This document shows, one piece after another, positions 16,621 through 24,952 of a stretch of DNA of 32,192 bases. Every line of letters starts with the position of its first letter. The first letter of the stretch is position 1. The stretch is from Mesorhizobium mediterraneum. Lineage in GTDB: Bacteria; Pseudomonadota; Alphaproteobacteria; Rhizobiales; Rhizobiaceae. The notes below the pieces were generated by a model that was given only the letters and a program-made list of their open reading frames with translations, was not told the DNA's origin and searched no databases. Position numbers and translations under genes: made by a program. The stretch covers positions 383 through 32,574 of the forward strand of contig NZ_NPKI01000014.1 of the NCBI RefSeq assembly GCF_002284565.1, given 5' to 3'.

Positions 16621-17853
16621 TCAGGTTTTGCGGTTCGGGCCGAGCAAAAATACTGTCAAGACAGCGAGGAACGTAGCAACCGCGCTGTAGACAAAGACAC
16701 TGGCAATACCCGTGTGATCCACCAATAGGCCACCGAAAGTTGTGCCGGCTGCGATGGCCACTTGGAAGGTTATGACCATCAGTACACCAGCGCTCTCGGC
16801 CTGTTTCGGAGCGGCGCGTAGCACCATCCATGTCTGCAATCCGACCGGGACCGCGCCAAAAGCAAAGCCCCATACGGCAACTGCAATTGCCGAGGTCAAG
16901 GCCGATGCTCCCATAGTCAGGAGCGAGACAGCGGCTACGGCAATGAGCAGGGGCGGCAGGGCCGCGACCGCCTTGAGACTGTGTTTGGTGAGGAATGCGC
17001 CGGCTAAATTGCCGAAGACGCCGGCCGTGCCAAAAGCAAGGAACACGAGCGGGATCGACTTCTTGTCGAGCGCAGGAACGCTCTCGAGAAAGGCGCGGAT
17101 GTAGGCGAAGCTGGCAAAATGGCCGGAAGCGACCAATAGCACGACTAGCACCGCAACCTTCATCGCCGGATTCTTCGCGACGTCCAGCGGACTGCGGAAT
17201 CTGCGCACTTCGATCGGAGGCAGTGGCGGAATGGTTACGAGTTGCACGAGCAGCGCAACGGCACTCACGATTGCGGCGACCTTGAACGAGGCTCGCCATC
17301 CCCAAATGTCACCGACATAAGCGCCGATTGGAGCCGCGCAGACGGAGGCGACAGAAACGCCGGTGAGGATGATCGACATGGCGCGCGGCATGAGGTGACT
17401 TGGAACCAGCCGCATCGCCAACGCTGCCGAAATTGACCAAAAACCACCAAGCGATATGCCAAGGACGACGCGTGCCGCCAGCAAAACCGGCAGCGACCCC
17501 GCAACCTCCGCCAGAACGTTCGACAGGATCAGCAGGAGCGTCATCGCCCAGATGACGACCCTGCGGTCCAGACGCTTTGTCACGATGGCGATTATCGGTG
17601 CCGAGATCGCCGCGACGATTGCGGTCGCTGTTAGCGCCTGTCCAGCCGTGCCCGTGGTGATACGGAGATCATGCGCGAGCGGTGTCAGAACGCTGGCGGG
17701 CAGAAACTCTGCCGTCACAAGCCCGAAGGTGCCGAAGGAAAGCGAAATGATGGCACCCCATGCAGGGCCAGAACGTTGATAGGGACTTTCTGGGTCAAGC
17801 CGATCTCGGTCGAACAAAGCCGCGTCCACTAAATCTGTCGCCGATTCGGTCAT
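16621..17853 (-). CDS. MFS exporter of the NepI/PbuE (DHA1) group
   Basis: 410 residues with about 12 hydrophobic segments after a 35-residue soluble N-terminus. The first helix region contains GLVTAEFLPASVLTPLA, very like the E. coli purine ribonucleoside exporter NepI (VEFLPVSLLTPMA), and GLSLGGFWS-type residues (VVLGISLGGFWSISAALAMR) follow in helix 4. An inner-membrane proton-driven efflux role is likely; the substrate is not shown by the sequence, nucleosides or small toxic compounds being possibilities. It is convergent with hmuS and has no same-strand neighbours. Confidence 0.88.
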   Translation of the reverse strand: MTESATDLVDAALFDRDRLDPESPYQRSGPAWGAIISLSFGTFGLVTAEFLPASVLTPLAHDLRITTGTAGQALTATAIVAAISAPIIAIVTKRLDRRVVIWAMTLLLILSNVLAEVAGSLPVLLAARVVLGISLGGFWSISAALAMRLVPSHLMPRAMSIILTGVSVASVCAAPIGAYVGDIWGWRASFKVAAIVSAVALLVQLVTIPPLPPIEVRRFRSPLDVAKNPAMKVAVLVVLLVASGHFASFAYIRAFLESVPALDKKSIPLVFLAFGTAGVFGNLAGAFLTKHSLKAVAALPPLLIAVAAVSLLTMGASALTSAIAVAVWGFAFGAVPVGLQTWMVLRAAPKQAESAGVLMVITFQVAIAAGTTFGGLLVDHTGIASVFVYSAVATFLAVLTVFLLGPNRKT

Positions 17854-19107
17854 GAATGAGTTCTCCGGCTAGGAGCTGTTGCAGCAGGGGTGGCTACATC
17901 GCCGGGGATCAAAGCCGCGAGACCTTCCGGCGGCGGCCAGTCGGCATCAGTCGAGGCCTCGGCGCCCGACGCATCCGAGGCCTCATCGGAGGGCCGACGG
18001 ACCCAACCGTCGACAATGCGGGAGAGTTCTCGGCGCGGTCGCATCGATCGCATTCGTCGAAGTGCGGCCTGTTCACTGCGAACCAAGCAAGCCGAACGCG
18101 GTGTCCTCGATCGAGGCCTTGATGGGGGGATGATCGACGATCTCTATATTGCTTTGAAGCAGGAAGTTCCGTCGCCATATGTGGTTATCCTGGCAGCCAG
18201 AATTGAGCGGTTGTCGCAAGCACCAAGGCGGTCGCAATGAGTGCAACGAGGCGGAAGTCTGATCGATGGCTGCGGTTCGATGGCCGCGCGATCGACAAAA
18301 TTGAGGTGATGAGTTATCCCTTTTGAAGCCGTTGCTCCCAATTTTGGGATAAGGTAATTGCAGGCGGTCCCAGCAACGTCGGGCGGCCTTTTTGGTGATC
18401 GAATTCATGGGACGACACTCTCGGTCCGTGACGCATCTGCGAATGACTGCGCAAGTTCCGTGCCATCAACGACAAATCTGGCTCTGCTGAGCGGGTGGTG
18501 GAGGCACGAGCGTGGGCTATCCCAAGAGCTTGCCGCAAGGTTGTTCGAAGTTGAGGTGCCGGATAGACCGCAAATATGTCGGGCGGCCTGGGGTTGGCCA
18601 ACACGAAGATGCGCAAGTTCAAAAGGACGAGCTGAACCCTTGCCGATATCCGTCCGAGGCTGATCTGGAGAAGGTCAAGAACTGCGTCTTGAAGGCTTCC
18701 GCCGCACCGGCAAATGCGAACCCAAGGTGCTGGGCAAGATGGACAGGGCCATCCAACCCGTCGACTGGACGCTCATTAATGGCGTCGGTGTGGCTCTGTA
18801 GCTGGCGAGAAAAACGCCCTGCTGAAAGACAAAAGCTCGTGTGGCCGGCTCTGAAGGACGGCCAATGAGGCAGGCGAGGAGAGGCTATAGTCCATTCGTG
18901 TAGACTGATCTTGTCCCACGGAGGCGGCTAACCACCCCGCCAGACATCATCGAGGGGAGCGCCACTAGGCTCACCCCAAGTGTTGGTCATTTCCACCTGG
19001 GTGACCTCGGCCAAGTCACCAAGCCGCTTAGCGCAAGCTTTCGAACTGGATGCTCCCCGGGCACATGATCGGCTAGCGATCCCACCAGTTGAGTTGCTCC
19101 AAGTCGG
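17854..19107. other. Long stretch without recognisable genes
   Basis: About 1.25 kb between the exporter and the regulatory region of the P450 gene. Several short open frames occur on both strands, none with a good start and a recognisable family. One + strand frame near 18131-18240 (starting MIDDLYIALKQEVPSPYVV) faintly recalls NepR-type anti-sigma factors but is only 36 codons. The region is probably degenerate sequence, in keeping with other eroded stretches in this window. Confidence 0.4.
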
Positions 19108-19123
19108 TGTCTAGCTTTCTACA
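19108..19123. promoter_or_regulatory. NifA site 1 of the P450 cluster
   Basis: TGT-CTAGCTTTCT-ACA, exact TGT-N10-ACA, 105 bp upstream of the -24 element of the P450 promoter. A second exact site begins 21 bp later. Confidence 0.8.
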
Positions 19124-19128
19124 TTCTG

Positions 19129-19144
19129 TGTCCGACGCTGGACA
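19129..19144. promoter_or_regulatory. NifA site 2 of the P450 cluster
   Basis: TGT-CCGACGCTGG-ACA, exact TGT-N10-ACA. Its centre is 21 bp, two helical turns, from that of the preceding site, so two NifA dimers could bind on the same face of the DNA. Confidence 0.8.
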
Positions 19145-19227
19145 AGAATGTTGCAATCCCGACCAGCAAGTCAGCGCAGGCGCCACCTGCTGCCCAGCAA
19201 ACAGCAAGGATTATCGAAAGACGAATT

Positions 19228-19243
19228 CGGCACGGAGCTTGCA
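19228..19243 (+). promoter_or_regulatory. Sigma54 (-24/-12) promoter of the P450 cluster
   Basis: CGGCACGGAGCTTGCA: GGCACG at -24 and TTGCA at -12 with ten bases between GG and GC; only the first base departs from TGGCACG-N4-TTGCA. The predicted transcription start is about 19254, immediately before the first in-frame ATG of the P450 gene. Confidence 0.8.
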
Positions 19244-19254
19244 CCAACGATTGC

Positions 19255-20520
19255 ATGCAAATGCCGACAGCATCTCATGAACGGTCTCTCGATTCTGGCG
19301 CGGTTAAATCGCGGCCGGTTCCAGATCATGTCCCGCCCGAAATGGTGAGGGACTTCAGCCTGTTTACGTCGCCCGGCATGTTGCCGACCGCTAACGGGGA
19401 TCCGCATGCAGCGGTTGCTTGCGTTCATGCCGGGCCTCCGATCTTTTATTCAACCAGCAACACGCGCGACGGTCGGGGTACCTGGGTCATCACTCGCGCG
19501 AGCGACCAGCGCCGGGTGCTGCAGGACACCGAAACGTTTTCCAGCCATCGCAGCATCTTCGCCTCTGTGCTCGGCGAGAGCTGGCCGATGATCCCGCTTG
19601 AGCTCGATCCGCCATTCCACGGTGTTTTTCGCTCACTGCTCAATCCGCTGCTTTCGCCAAAGCGGGTAATGGCATTGGAGCCGGCTGTCCGGGAACGAGC
19701 GATCAAGCTGATCGACAGGATCGCCGCATCAGGCACGAGCTGCGACATCATGAAGGATTTTGCAGTTCCGTTCGCGGTCAATATCTTCCTTCGCTTTATT
19801 GGGCTTTCGGACAACGGACTAGAAACATTTGTCGGCTGGGCTAGAGATCTGCTCCACGGCGATAAGGAGCAACGACCACCCGCAGCCCGGACGATCGTGG
19901 CCTTCATCGACGAACTTGCCACCGAGCGCCGCAAGGAGCCGGTCGATGATTTCATGACCTTCATCGTGAAGGCAAAGGTCGAGGGTCGTCTGCTCAGTGA
20001 CGAAGAAGTCCGTGGCATCGGCGTGCTTGTGTTCGTCGCGGGACTCGACACGGTCTCAGCAGCCATATGCTTCGACTTGGCCCATCTCGCGCGCAACCCC
20101 AAAGATCAGGAATTGCTACGAAGCGAACCGGACCGGATTGCCGTCGCTGCGGAAGAATTGCTGCGCGCCTATTCGACCATTCAGATGATCCGAGTGGCAA
20201 CGAAGGATGTCGACTTCAAAGGCGCGCCGATCCGCAAGGGAGACTATGTTTCCTGTGCCACGATGATTGCCAATCGTGACCCGGCGGAATTCGAATGCCC
20301 GAATGAGATCGATCTGGCGCGCGAGGACAACCGGCACGCTGCCTTTGGCTATGGTCCCCATCGTTGTCTTGGCTCACACCTTGCCCGGCGGGAGATTGTC
20401 ATTGGCCTGGAGGAGTGGCTGGCGCGCATCCCAGCCTTTCGGATCAAGACAGGGACTGAACCTATCACCTTCGGCGGCCATGTGTTCGGGATCGAGAATC
20501 TGATCCTGGACTGGTCCTGA
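19255..20520 (+). CDS. Cytochrome P450, CYP127A-like, NifA-controlled
   Basis: Up to 421 residues, class I bacterial P450. The I-helix has AGLDT (262-266), ExxR is E301-R304, and the haem-binding segment [15 protein letters not shown] has the ligand Cys371. It should hydroxylate an unknown small substrate with electrons from a ferredoxin, and the next gene encodes one. The arrangement P450, ferredoxin-fusion, double SDR, luciferase-like enzyme, nifQ resembles from memory the cyp127A1 (y4vG) to y4vJ region of NGR234. The start is uncertain: ATG 19255 and 19261 lie at or just after the predicted transcription start (leaderless), while ATG 19342 would cut into the [14 protein letters not shown] segment that P450s of this kind often share. 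No gibberellin-operon terpene synthase genes are present. Confidence 0.93.
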   Translation: MQMPTASHERSLDSGAVKSRPVPDHVPPEMVRDFSLFTSPGMLPTANGDPHAAVACVHAGPPIFYSTSNTRDGRGTWVITRASDQRRVLQDTETFSSHRSIFASVLGESWPMIPLELDPPFHGVFRSLLNPLLSPKRVMALEPAVRERAIKLIDRIAASGTSCDIMKDFAVPFAVNIFLRFIGLSDNGLETFVGWARDLLHGDKEQRPPAARTIVAFIDELATERRKEPVDDFMTFIVKAKVEGRLLSDEEVRGIGVLVFVAGLDTVSAAICFDLAHLARNPKDQELLRSEPDRIAVAAEELLRAYSTIQMIRVATKDVDFKGAPIRKGDYVSCATMIANRDPAEFECPNEIDLAREDNRHAAFGYGPHRCLGSHLARREIVIGLEEWLARIPAFRIKTGTEPITFGGHVFGIENLILDWS

Positions 20521-20549
20521 AGTTTCAGCCAACGACATTGGAGTTCGCT

Positions 20550-21398
20550 ATGCGTGTCGTCGTACATAAAGCCAGATGCCAGGGTCATGCGCGCTGCTGG
20601 GCGCGGGCGCCGAGAGTCTTCAAGCTTGATGACGCCGGCTACATCTTGCCCGGTGATATTGATGTTGCCGATGGGGAGCAACTGCTTGCCTCAAAAGGGG
20701 TACGAGCCTGCCCCGAACAAGCTCTGGAAGTTGACGAGCCCCCCGCTAACTCAGTTGTAGAGAGAGACACACGCAAAGTGCAGACTGGCATCGGGAAGGA
20801 CAAAACAATCATACAATTCGCGACAGACCCTGTCGACCACGCGAAACTTACCGAACTGCGTGACCGAGAGGCGATCCGCAACTGCCTGTATCGGTACTGC
20901 CGCGGGATAGACCGCGCCGATGAGGCGGCGCTGCGTAGCGCATACTGGCCCGAAGCGTATGACAGGCACGGTCCCTATTGCGGACCGGCAGAGGACTTCA
21001 TCCAATTTGCTCTCGGTCTGCCGGGGCACCGTAACATCCATCAAATCACGAACAGCCTGATCGACTTCATCAGTTCAGCAGAGGCCGCGGTCGAGAGCTA
21101 TTTCACCGCGCTGCAACGCGGACCGGATACAGACCAAGAAATACGTCAGACGCTGCTTTGCGGCCGTTACTGCGATCTGTTTCAGAAGAGGCAGGACGAG
21201 TGGCGAATTGCGGAACGGACAGTCGTCTACGATTGGGTTGAGGAGCAAATCCCGCCAGCGATTCTTGAGGCAGATAGGTTCGGCCAGCGACAGCCGATTG
21301 GAGCACCACATCCAGACGATCCCATCTACCAGTTGCTCAAGGGTCACATCCCCACCGACCAAGATGGCGTCGAGGGTCCCCAACTGGGAGCTGCATAA
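20550..21398 (+). CDS. Fusion of a [3Fe-4S]-type ferredoxin and a SnoaL/NTF2-like domain
   Basis: 282 residues. Residues 1-65 are a P450-partner ferredoxin: C10-x5-C16 and C54-P, the three-cysteine pattern of [3Fe-4S] (or incomplete [4Fe-4S]) single-cluster ferredoxins. After a linker, residues about 90-260 match the SnoaL-like/NTF2 fold, opening with [19 protein letters not shown] and containing an [19 protein letters not shown] segment. SnoaL-like proteins are cyclases, hydratases, isomerases or dioxygenase small subunits. I start at ATG 20550, with GGAG six bases before, rather than TTG 20538. It lies 29 bp after the P450 gene, so the pair is a likely redox couple in which the electron donor is fused to a downstream or scaffold domain. 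Confidence 0.88.
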   Translation: MRVVVHKARCQGHARCWARAPRVFKLDDAGYILPGDIDVADGEQLLASKGVRACPEQALEVDEPPANSVVERDTRKVQTGIGKDKTIIQFATDPVDHAKLTELRDREAIRNCLYRYCRGIDRADEAALRSAYWPEAYDRHGPYCGPAEDFIQFALGLPGHRNIHQITNSLIDFISSAEAAVESYFTALQRGPDTDQEIRQTLLCGRYCDLFQKRQDEWRIAERTVVYDWVEEQIPPAILEADRFGQRQPIGAPHPDDPIYQLLKGHIPTDQDGVEGPQLGAA

Positions 21399-21546
21399 GT
21401 GGGTAGAAATGGAGGATGAGCGCCTTACGGGAACGACATCTGTGTGGGGCCGCAACTGGCGGTCACTGCAACGATTTGGCTCGACCCTTCATTCCGCCCA
21501 AGGTTGATGGGCTGAGATTACAAGCGGTCATCGTGGAGAAGCTCTC

Positions 21547-23148
21547 GTGAAACTGGCAGCACGCACCGTAATCATCACAGGCGCTGCGGGCGGGATCGGC
21601 CGTGCCCTGGTCGATATCCTTGCCGCGGACGGAGACACTGTAGTTGCGGTGGACCTTCCGGGCAGTGGTGTGGTTGAACTGGCTCGGGATCTCGGGTCGC
21701 CGCACGTCGGTCTGGAGTGCGATGTGTCGCGAGAGAAGGACATGCTCTCACTTTTCGGCCAGGTCGAAGCACGGTTCGCGCAAATCGATGTCCTCATCAA
21801 CAATGCGGCGGTTGGGCCCACGATGGATAGGATCATCGACACCGCTGTCGATACCTTCCGACGCGGCGTGACAGTGAACCTTATTGGGCCATTCGTTATG
21901 GCCCGGGAAGCGGCGCGGCGCATGAGGCCTGGCGGTGCGATCGTCAATGTGGCTTCGATGGCGGGCGTGGTCGGCAATCCCAGGCGCAACGCCTACGCAG
22001 CCTCGAAAGCTGGCGTGATCTCGTTGACAAAGTCCCTTGCATGCGAGTGGGCTATGCGAGGAATCCGCGTCACGGCGGTGGCGCCGGGCTCCGTCCGCAC
22101 CCCAATGGTCACAGAACTGGCACGCGCTGGCAAAATGGACCTCGCGGCGATACGCCGCCGCGTGCCGATGGGGCGCTTGGCTCGCCCCGACGAGATCGCC
22201 AGGGTCGTGCGTTTTCTGAGCAGCACGCAGGCGCGCTACATCACCGGCTCGGTGCTGGCAGTCGACGGAGGCTGGATGTCATTCAACCAGCCGGGGGATG
22301 CTCACCCGCCGGTGGATGGTGCGCTCCAAGCCGAGCTCTCCTGTCCGGCCGAATGCACAGATGCGCGAATCGTGCTCGTCACCGGTGGCGCAAAAGGCAT
22401 TGGCGCGGCCGTCGCTCGCCGCTTTGCCGCCAACGGCGACACCGTCGTGATTGCTGATAAAGATGGCACTGCAGCGGCAGAGCTGGCTACATCGCTCCCC
22501 GGCAAGCATCTGGCGAAATCGCTGGACGTGGCCGTCGAGAGCGATGTGGTGTCGATGTTCGAAGAACTGAGGCGACGCTTCGGGTATATCGATGTTCTGG
22601 TCAATAGTGCTGATACCGCCGACAGGATTGTGCCTGCGATCGAGCAACTGTCGAACCAGCTCGAACACGTCCTGGATGTCAACCTTACCGGCGCCTTCAC
22701 CTGCGCGCGCGAAGCGATCAAGGCTATGCGCCCGGGCGGCGTGATCCTCAATCTCGGGTCGATCGACAGCTTTCTGCCGTTCGCGCCGCGCCATGCCTAC
22801 GGCGCCTCCAAGGCGGGGATGGATATGCTGACCCGTTGCATGGCGGCCGAACTCGGCCCGGTCGGAATTCGGACAGCCACCGTCGCTCCTGGCCACATCC
22901 GCACGCCCGCACTTGCTCAGTTGGCCAAAGCCGGCCGCATCGACCTGGCAGCAATCGGACGACGCATCCCCATGGGCAGGATGGGACGGCCAGAAGACGT
23001 CGCAGATGCATCGTTCTTCCTTGCTTCGTCTGACGCCTCATATATCAACGGCTCGATCCTCTACGTGGACGGCGGCTGGACCTCGTTCGGTGATGCGGGA
23101 AACGCCAGCGAACTCTATGACGAATGTTTTGCGGAGGCCGCAGGTTAA
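21547..23148 (+). CDS. Two-domain short-chain dehydrogenase/reductase (SDR-SDR fusion)
   Basis: 533 residues made of two complete classical SDR domains. Domain 1 has TGAAGGIG (11-18), NNAA (85-88), Ser137, Tyr150 and Lys154 (YAASK). Domain 2 has TGGAKGIG (279-286), Ser405, Tyr418 and Lys422 (YGASK), with NSAD in place of NNAG. Both end with a similar xVDGGWxSFxxxG segment, so the gene looks like an internal duplication. Both catalytic triads are intact, suggesting two oxidations or reductions by NAD(P). The GTG start at 21547 has GGAG eight bases upstream. I recall y4vI of NGR234 as a long SDR of this kind. It follows the ferredoxin-SnoaL gene by 148 bp. Confidence 0.92.
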   Translation: MKLAARTVIITGAAGGIGRALVDILAADGDTVVAVDLPGSGVVELARDLGSPHVGLECDVSREKDMLSLFGQVEARFAQIDVLINNAAVGPTMDRIIDTAVDTFRRGVTVNLIGPFVMAREAARRMRPGGAIVNVASMAGVVGNPRRNAYAASKAGVISLTKSLACEWAMRGIRVTAVAPGSVRTPMVTELARAGKMDLAAIRRRVPMGRLARPDEIARVVRFLSSTQARYITGSVLAVDGGWMSFNQPGDAHPPVDGALQAELSCPAECTDARIVLVTGGAKGIGAAVARRFAANGDTVVIADKDGTAAAELATSLPGKHLAKSLDVAVESDVVSMFEELRRRFGYIDVLVNSADTADRIVPAIEQLSNQLEHVLDVNLTGAFTCAREAIKAMRPGGVILNLGSIDSFLPFAPRHAYGASKAGMDMLTRCMAAELGPVGIRTATVAPGHIRTPALAQLAKAGRIDLAAIGRRIPMGRMGRPEDVADASFFLASSDASYINGSILYVDGGWTSFGDAGNASELYDECFAEAAG

Positions 23149-23286
23149 TTGCCAGGCATTCGCAGGGCGACCGGCCGAGCATTATGAAGCCTCGGCTCCA
23201 CGACGCACCCGAGGTGCTTGAGATCCAAGCCTGCGCATGCGGAGCACATTCCCGGTCGGCTGACGTGTCTATAACGAGGAGAAATC

Positions 23287-24339
23287 ATGGAATTTGCCAC
23301 TTTCATTCTGGCCGCCCAGCGCGGCTATCACCAATCCTCAGAAAGCGTCATCCGCAACTCCATCGAACAGGCCGTCGCTTCGGAGCAGGCTGGGTTCAAC
23401 ACCGCGTGGTTTGCTGAGCACCACTTCAACAATTACAGCCTCATACCATCCCCGCTGATGATGGTGGCGCACTGCGCCGGCTTGACAAGCACGATTCGCC
23501 TGGGCACTGCCGTCTGCGTGCTGCCGCTTTACCAACCGCAGCGCCTGCTGTCCGAGATCGGCTTCGCCGACATCGTTGCGAACGGCCGTCTCGAGCTCGG
23601 CGTAGGCTTGGGATACCAGCAGTTCGAGTTCGAACGGTTCGGCGTGGACATCGATGAGGCGCCGGCCGTCTTTTCGGAATACCTGGACATCATTCTCAAG
23701 GGCCTCAACCAAAACGTCTTCGAACACGACGGCCAGTATGAGAAGATCCCCCCAACAGCGATTTCGGTCCGCACAGTCCAGCAGCCGACGCCGCCTATCT
23801 GGATCGCTGGCGGAGCCGCACGGATGGCTCGGGCCTACCGCGAGGGGCACAATTTTTTTGTCACAGCCTTCCACGACGGCTTAGAGACTTTGACCACACT
23901 GCGTGAATCAGTCGAGAGGGCGGCGGCATCCGAGGAAAAGAACGTCACCGACGTCAAGATATCGCTGCTGCGCTGCTGCTATGCCAGCCACGACGAGTTG
24001 GAGATCAACAGCTATCTCGACAATGCCCGCTTCCAGCGCCGGCTTTCTGAAGCCCTGCATCAGCGCCGCCAACAGAGCCACGATGGCTACCTGCTGCAGG
24101 AGACACCGACCCAGCAGGATCTGTCCTTCGAGACCATGCGCAAAAATTTGCCGATTGGCAGCGTAAATCGCGTGATTGATCGCCTGCTGGAAGAGATCGA
24201 TATCTTGAAACCGGACCAGATCGCAGTTCAGACTCAATTGGGCGACTTCGACCAAAAGACGATGCTGCGCCAGATCGAGCTCTGGGGCGACAAGATCATC
24301 CCTGCGGTCAACAAGGCGCTTTGTCATGCCGGAAGCTGA
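23287..24339 (+). CDS. Luciferase-like flavin-dependent monooxygenase (LLM)
   Basis: 350 residues, bacterial luciferase-like TIM-barrel family that uses reduced FMN or F420. Clear parts are FATFILAAQRGYHQSS near the start, AGFNTAWFAEHHFNNYS, LGTAVCVLPLYQPQRL, and NGRLELGVGLGYQQFEFERFG, the family's GRxxLGxGxGxxxxEF block. AGGAG lies seven bases before ATG 23287. It is the fourth gene of the P450 cluster and overlaps nifQ by 14 bp, so it must be co-expressed with nifQ. A possible counterpart is y4vJ of NGR234 (from memory). Substrate unknown. Confidence 0.9.
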   Translation: MEFATFILAAQRGYHQSSESVIRNSIEQAVASEQAGFNTAWFAEHHFNNYSLIPSPLMMVAHCAGLTSTIRLGTAVCVLPLYQPQRLLSEIGFADIVANGRLELGVGLGYQQFEFERFGVDIDEAPAVFSEYLDIILKGLNQNVFEHDGQYEKIPPTAISVRTVQQPTPPIWIAGGAARMARAYREGHNFFVTAFHDGLETLTTLRESVERAAASEEKNVTDVKISLLRCCYASHDELEINSYLDNARFQRRLSEALHQRRQQSHDGYLLQETPTQQDLSFETMRKNLPIGSVNRVIDRLLEEIDILKPDQIAVQTQLGDFDQKTMLRQIELWGDKIIPAVNKALCHAGS

Positions 24340-24952
24340 AGCCGGCCGTTACGATGATGGCTGCCTATCCAGCGCGCAATGGCGTGGGTCCGAGCTAGGG
24401 AGGAGCTTCGATCAGCATGTGCTGCCCTGCGTACATTCACGTTCGCTTGAGGAGGTCCAGGCGGGCGAGGTGTTGGCGACGGAGGGGACAGGCCTTTCGT
24501 CTGTCGAATTGCGTGATGTCTTGGCCGCAACTTTCCCGTCTACCTCCAGCAGCGTATTCGCTTTGGAGGAGTTGAGCGAGCCCGAGCCGGAACTGGAAGA
24601 GGAGCTGCTACGCCGGCTGCTGCTAGCGCATGCTGCGCCGGCCGACCCGGCGAGCGCCCGCTTGGCCAAGATCATCGCCCGGCGTGCGATGCGCATGGAC
24701 CATCTTTGGCGGGATCTTGGCCTCTCAAATCGCGCTGAGCTCAGCCGCCTGCTTGCCAGACATTTTCCCGCGCTGGCGGCAGGCAACACAGAAAACATGA
24801 AATGGAAAAAGTACTTTTACCGCAAGCTGTGTGAGGCCGAAGGCTTTTCGTCATGCACAGCACCCAGTTGCGGGGAATGCCATGACTTCGAAAGCTGCTT
24901 CGGCCCGGAGGAAGTTGAGAGTCGCCTCTCGCCGACCACGAATGTCGGTTAG
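24326..24952 (+). CDS. nifQ: NifQ, molybdenum donor for FeMo-cofactor
   Basis: 208 residues. The C-terminal cysteine motif C177-x4-C182-x2-C185-x5-C191 is the NifQ signature for an Fe-S (Mo-Fe-S) cluster, preceded by MKWKKYFYRKLCEAEGF. NifQ passes molybdenum to the NifEN/NifH cofactor assembly. The first 60 or so residues are variable, as usual. The start lies 14 bp inside the preceding luciferase-like gene. It ends overlapping the convergent rpoN by four bases. Being at the end of the P450 cluster, it would depend on the same tandem NifA sites. Confidence 0.92.
   Translation: MPEAEAGRYDDGCLSSAQWRGSELGRSFDQHVLPCVHSRSLEEVQAGEVLATEGTGLSSVELRDVLAATFPSTSSSVFALEELSEPEPELEEELLRRLLLAHAAPADPASARLAKIIARRAMRMDHLWRDLGLSNRAELSRLLARHFPALAAGNTENMKWKKYFYRKLCEAEGFSSCTAPSCGECHDFESCFGPEEVESRLSPTTNVG

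Noticed and set aside
18131..18241. NepR-like anti-sigma factor
   Set aside because: The 36-codon frame only faintly resembles the NepR core, lacks its length, and no sigma factor or PhyR gene lies nearby.
19255..24339. Gibberellin biosynthesis operon
   Set aside because: A P450, ferredoxin and SDR are present, but the ferredoxin is fused, the SDR is doubled, only one P450 occurs, and no GGPP synthase, CPS or KS genes follow.
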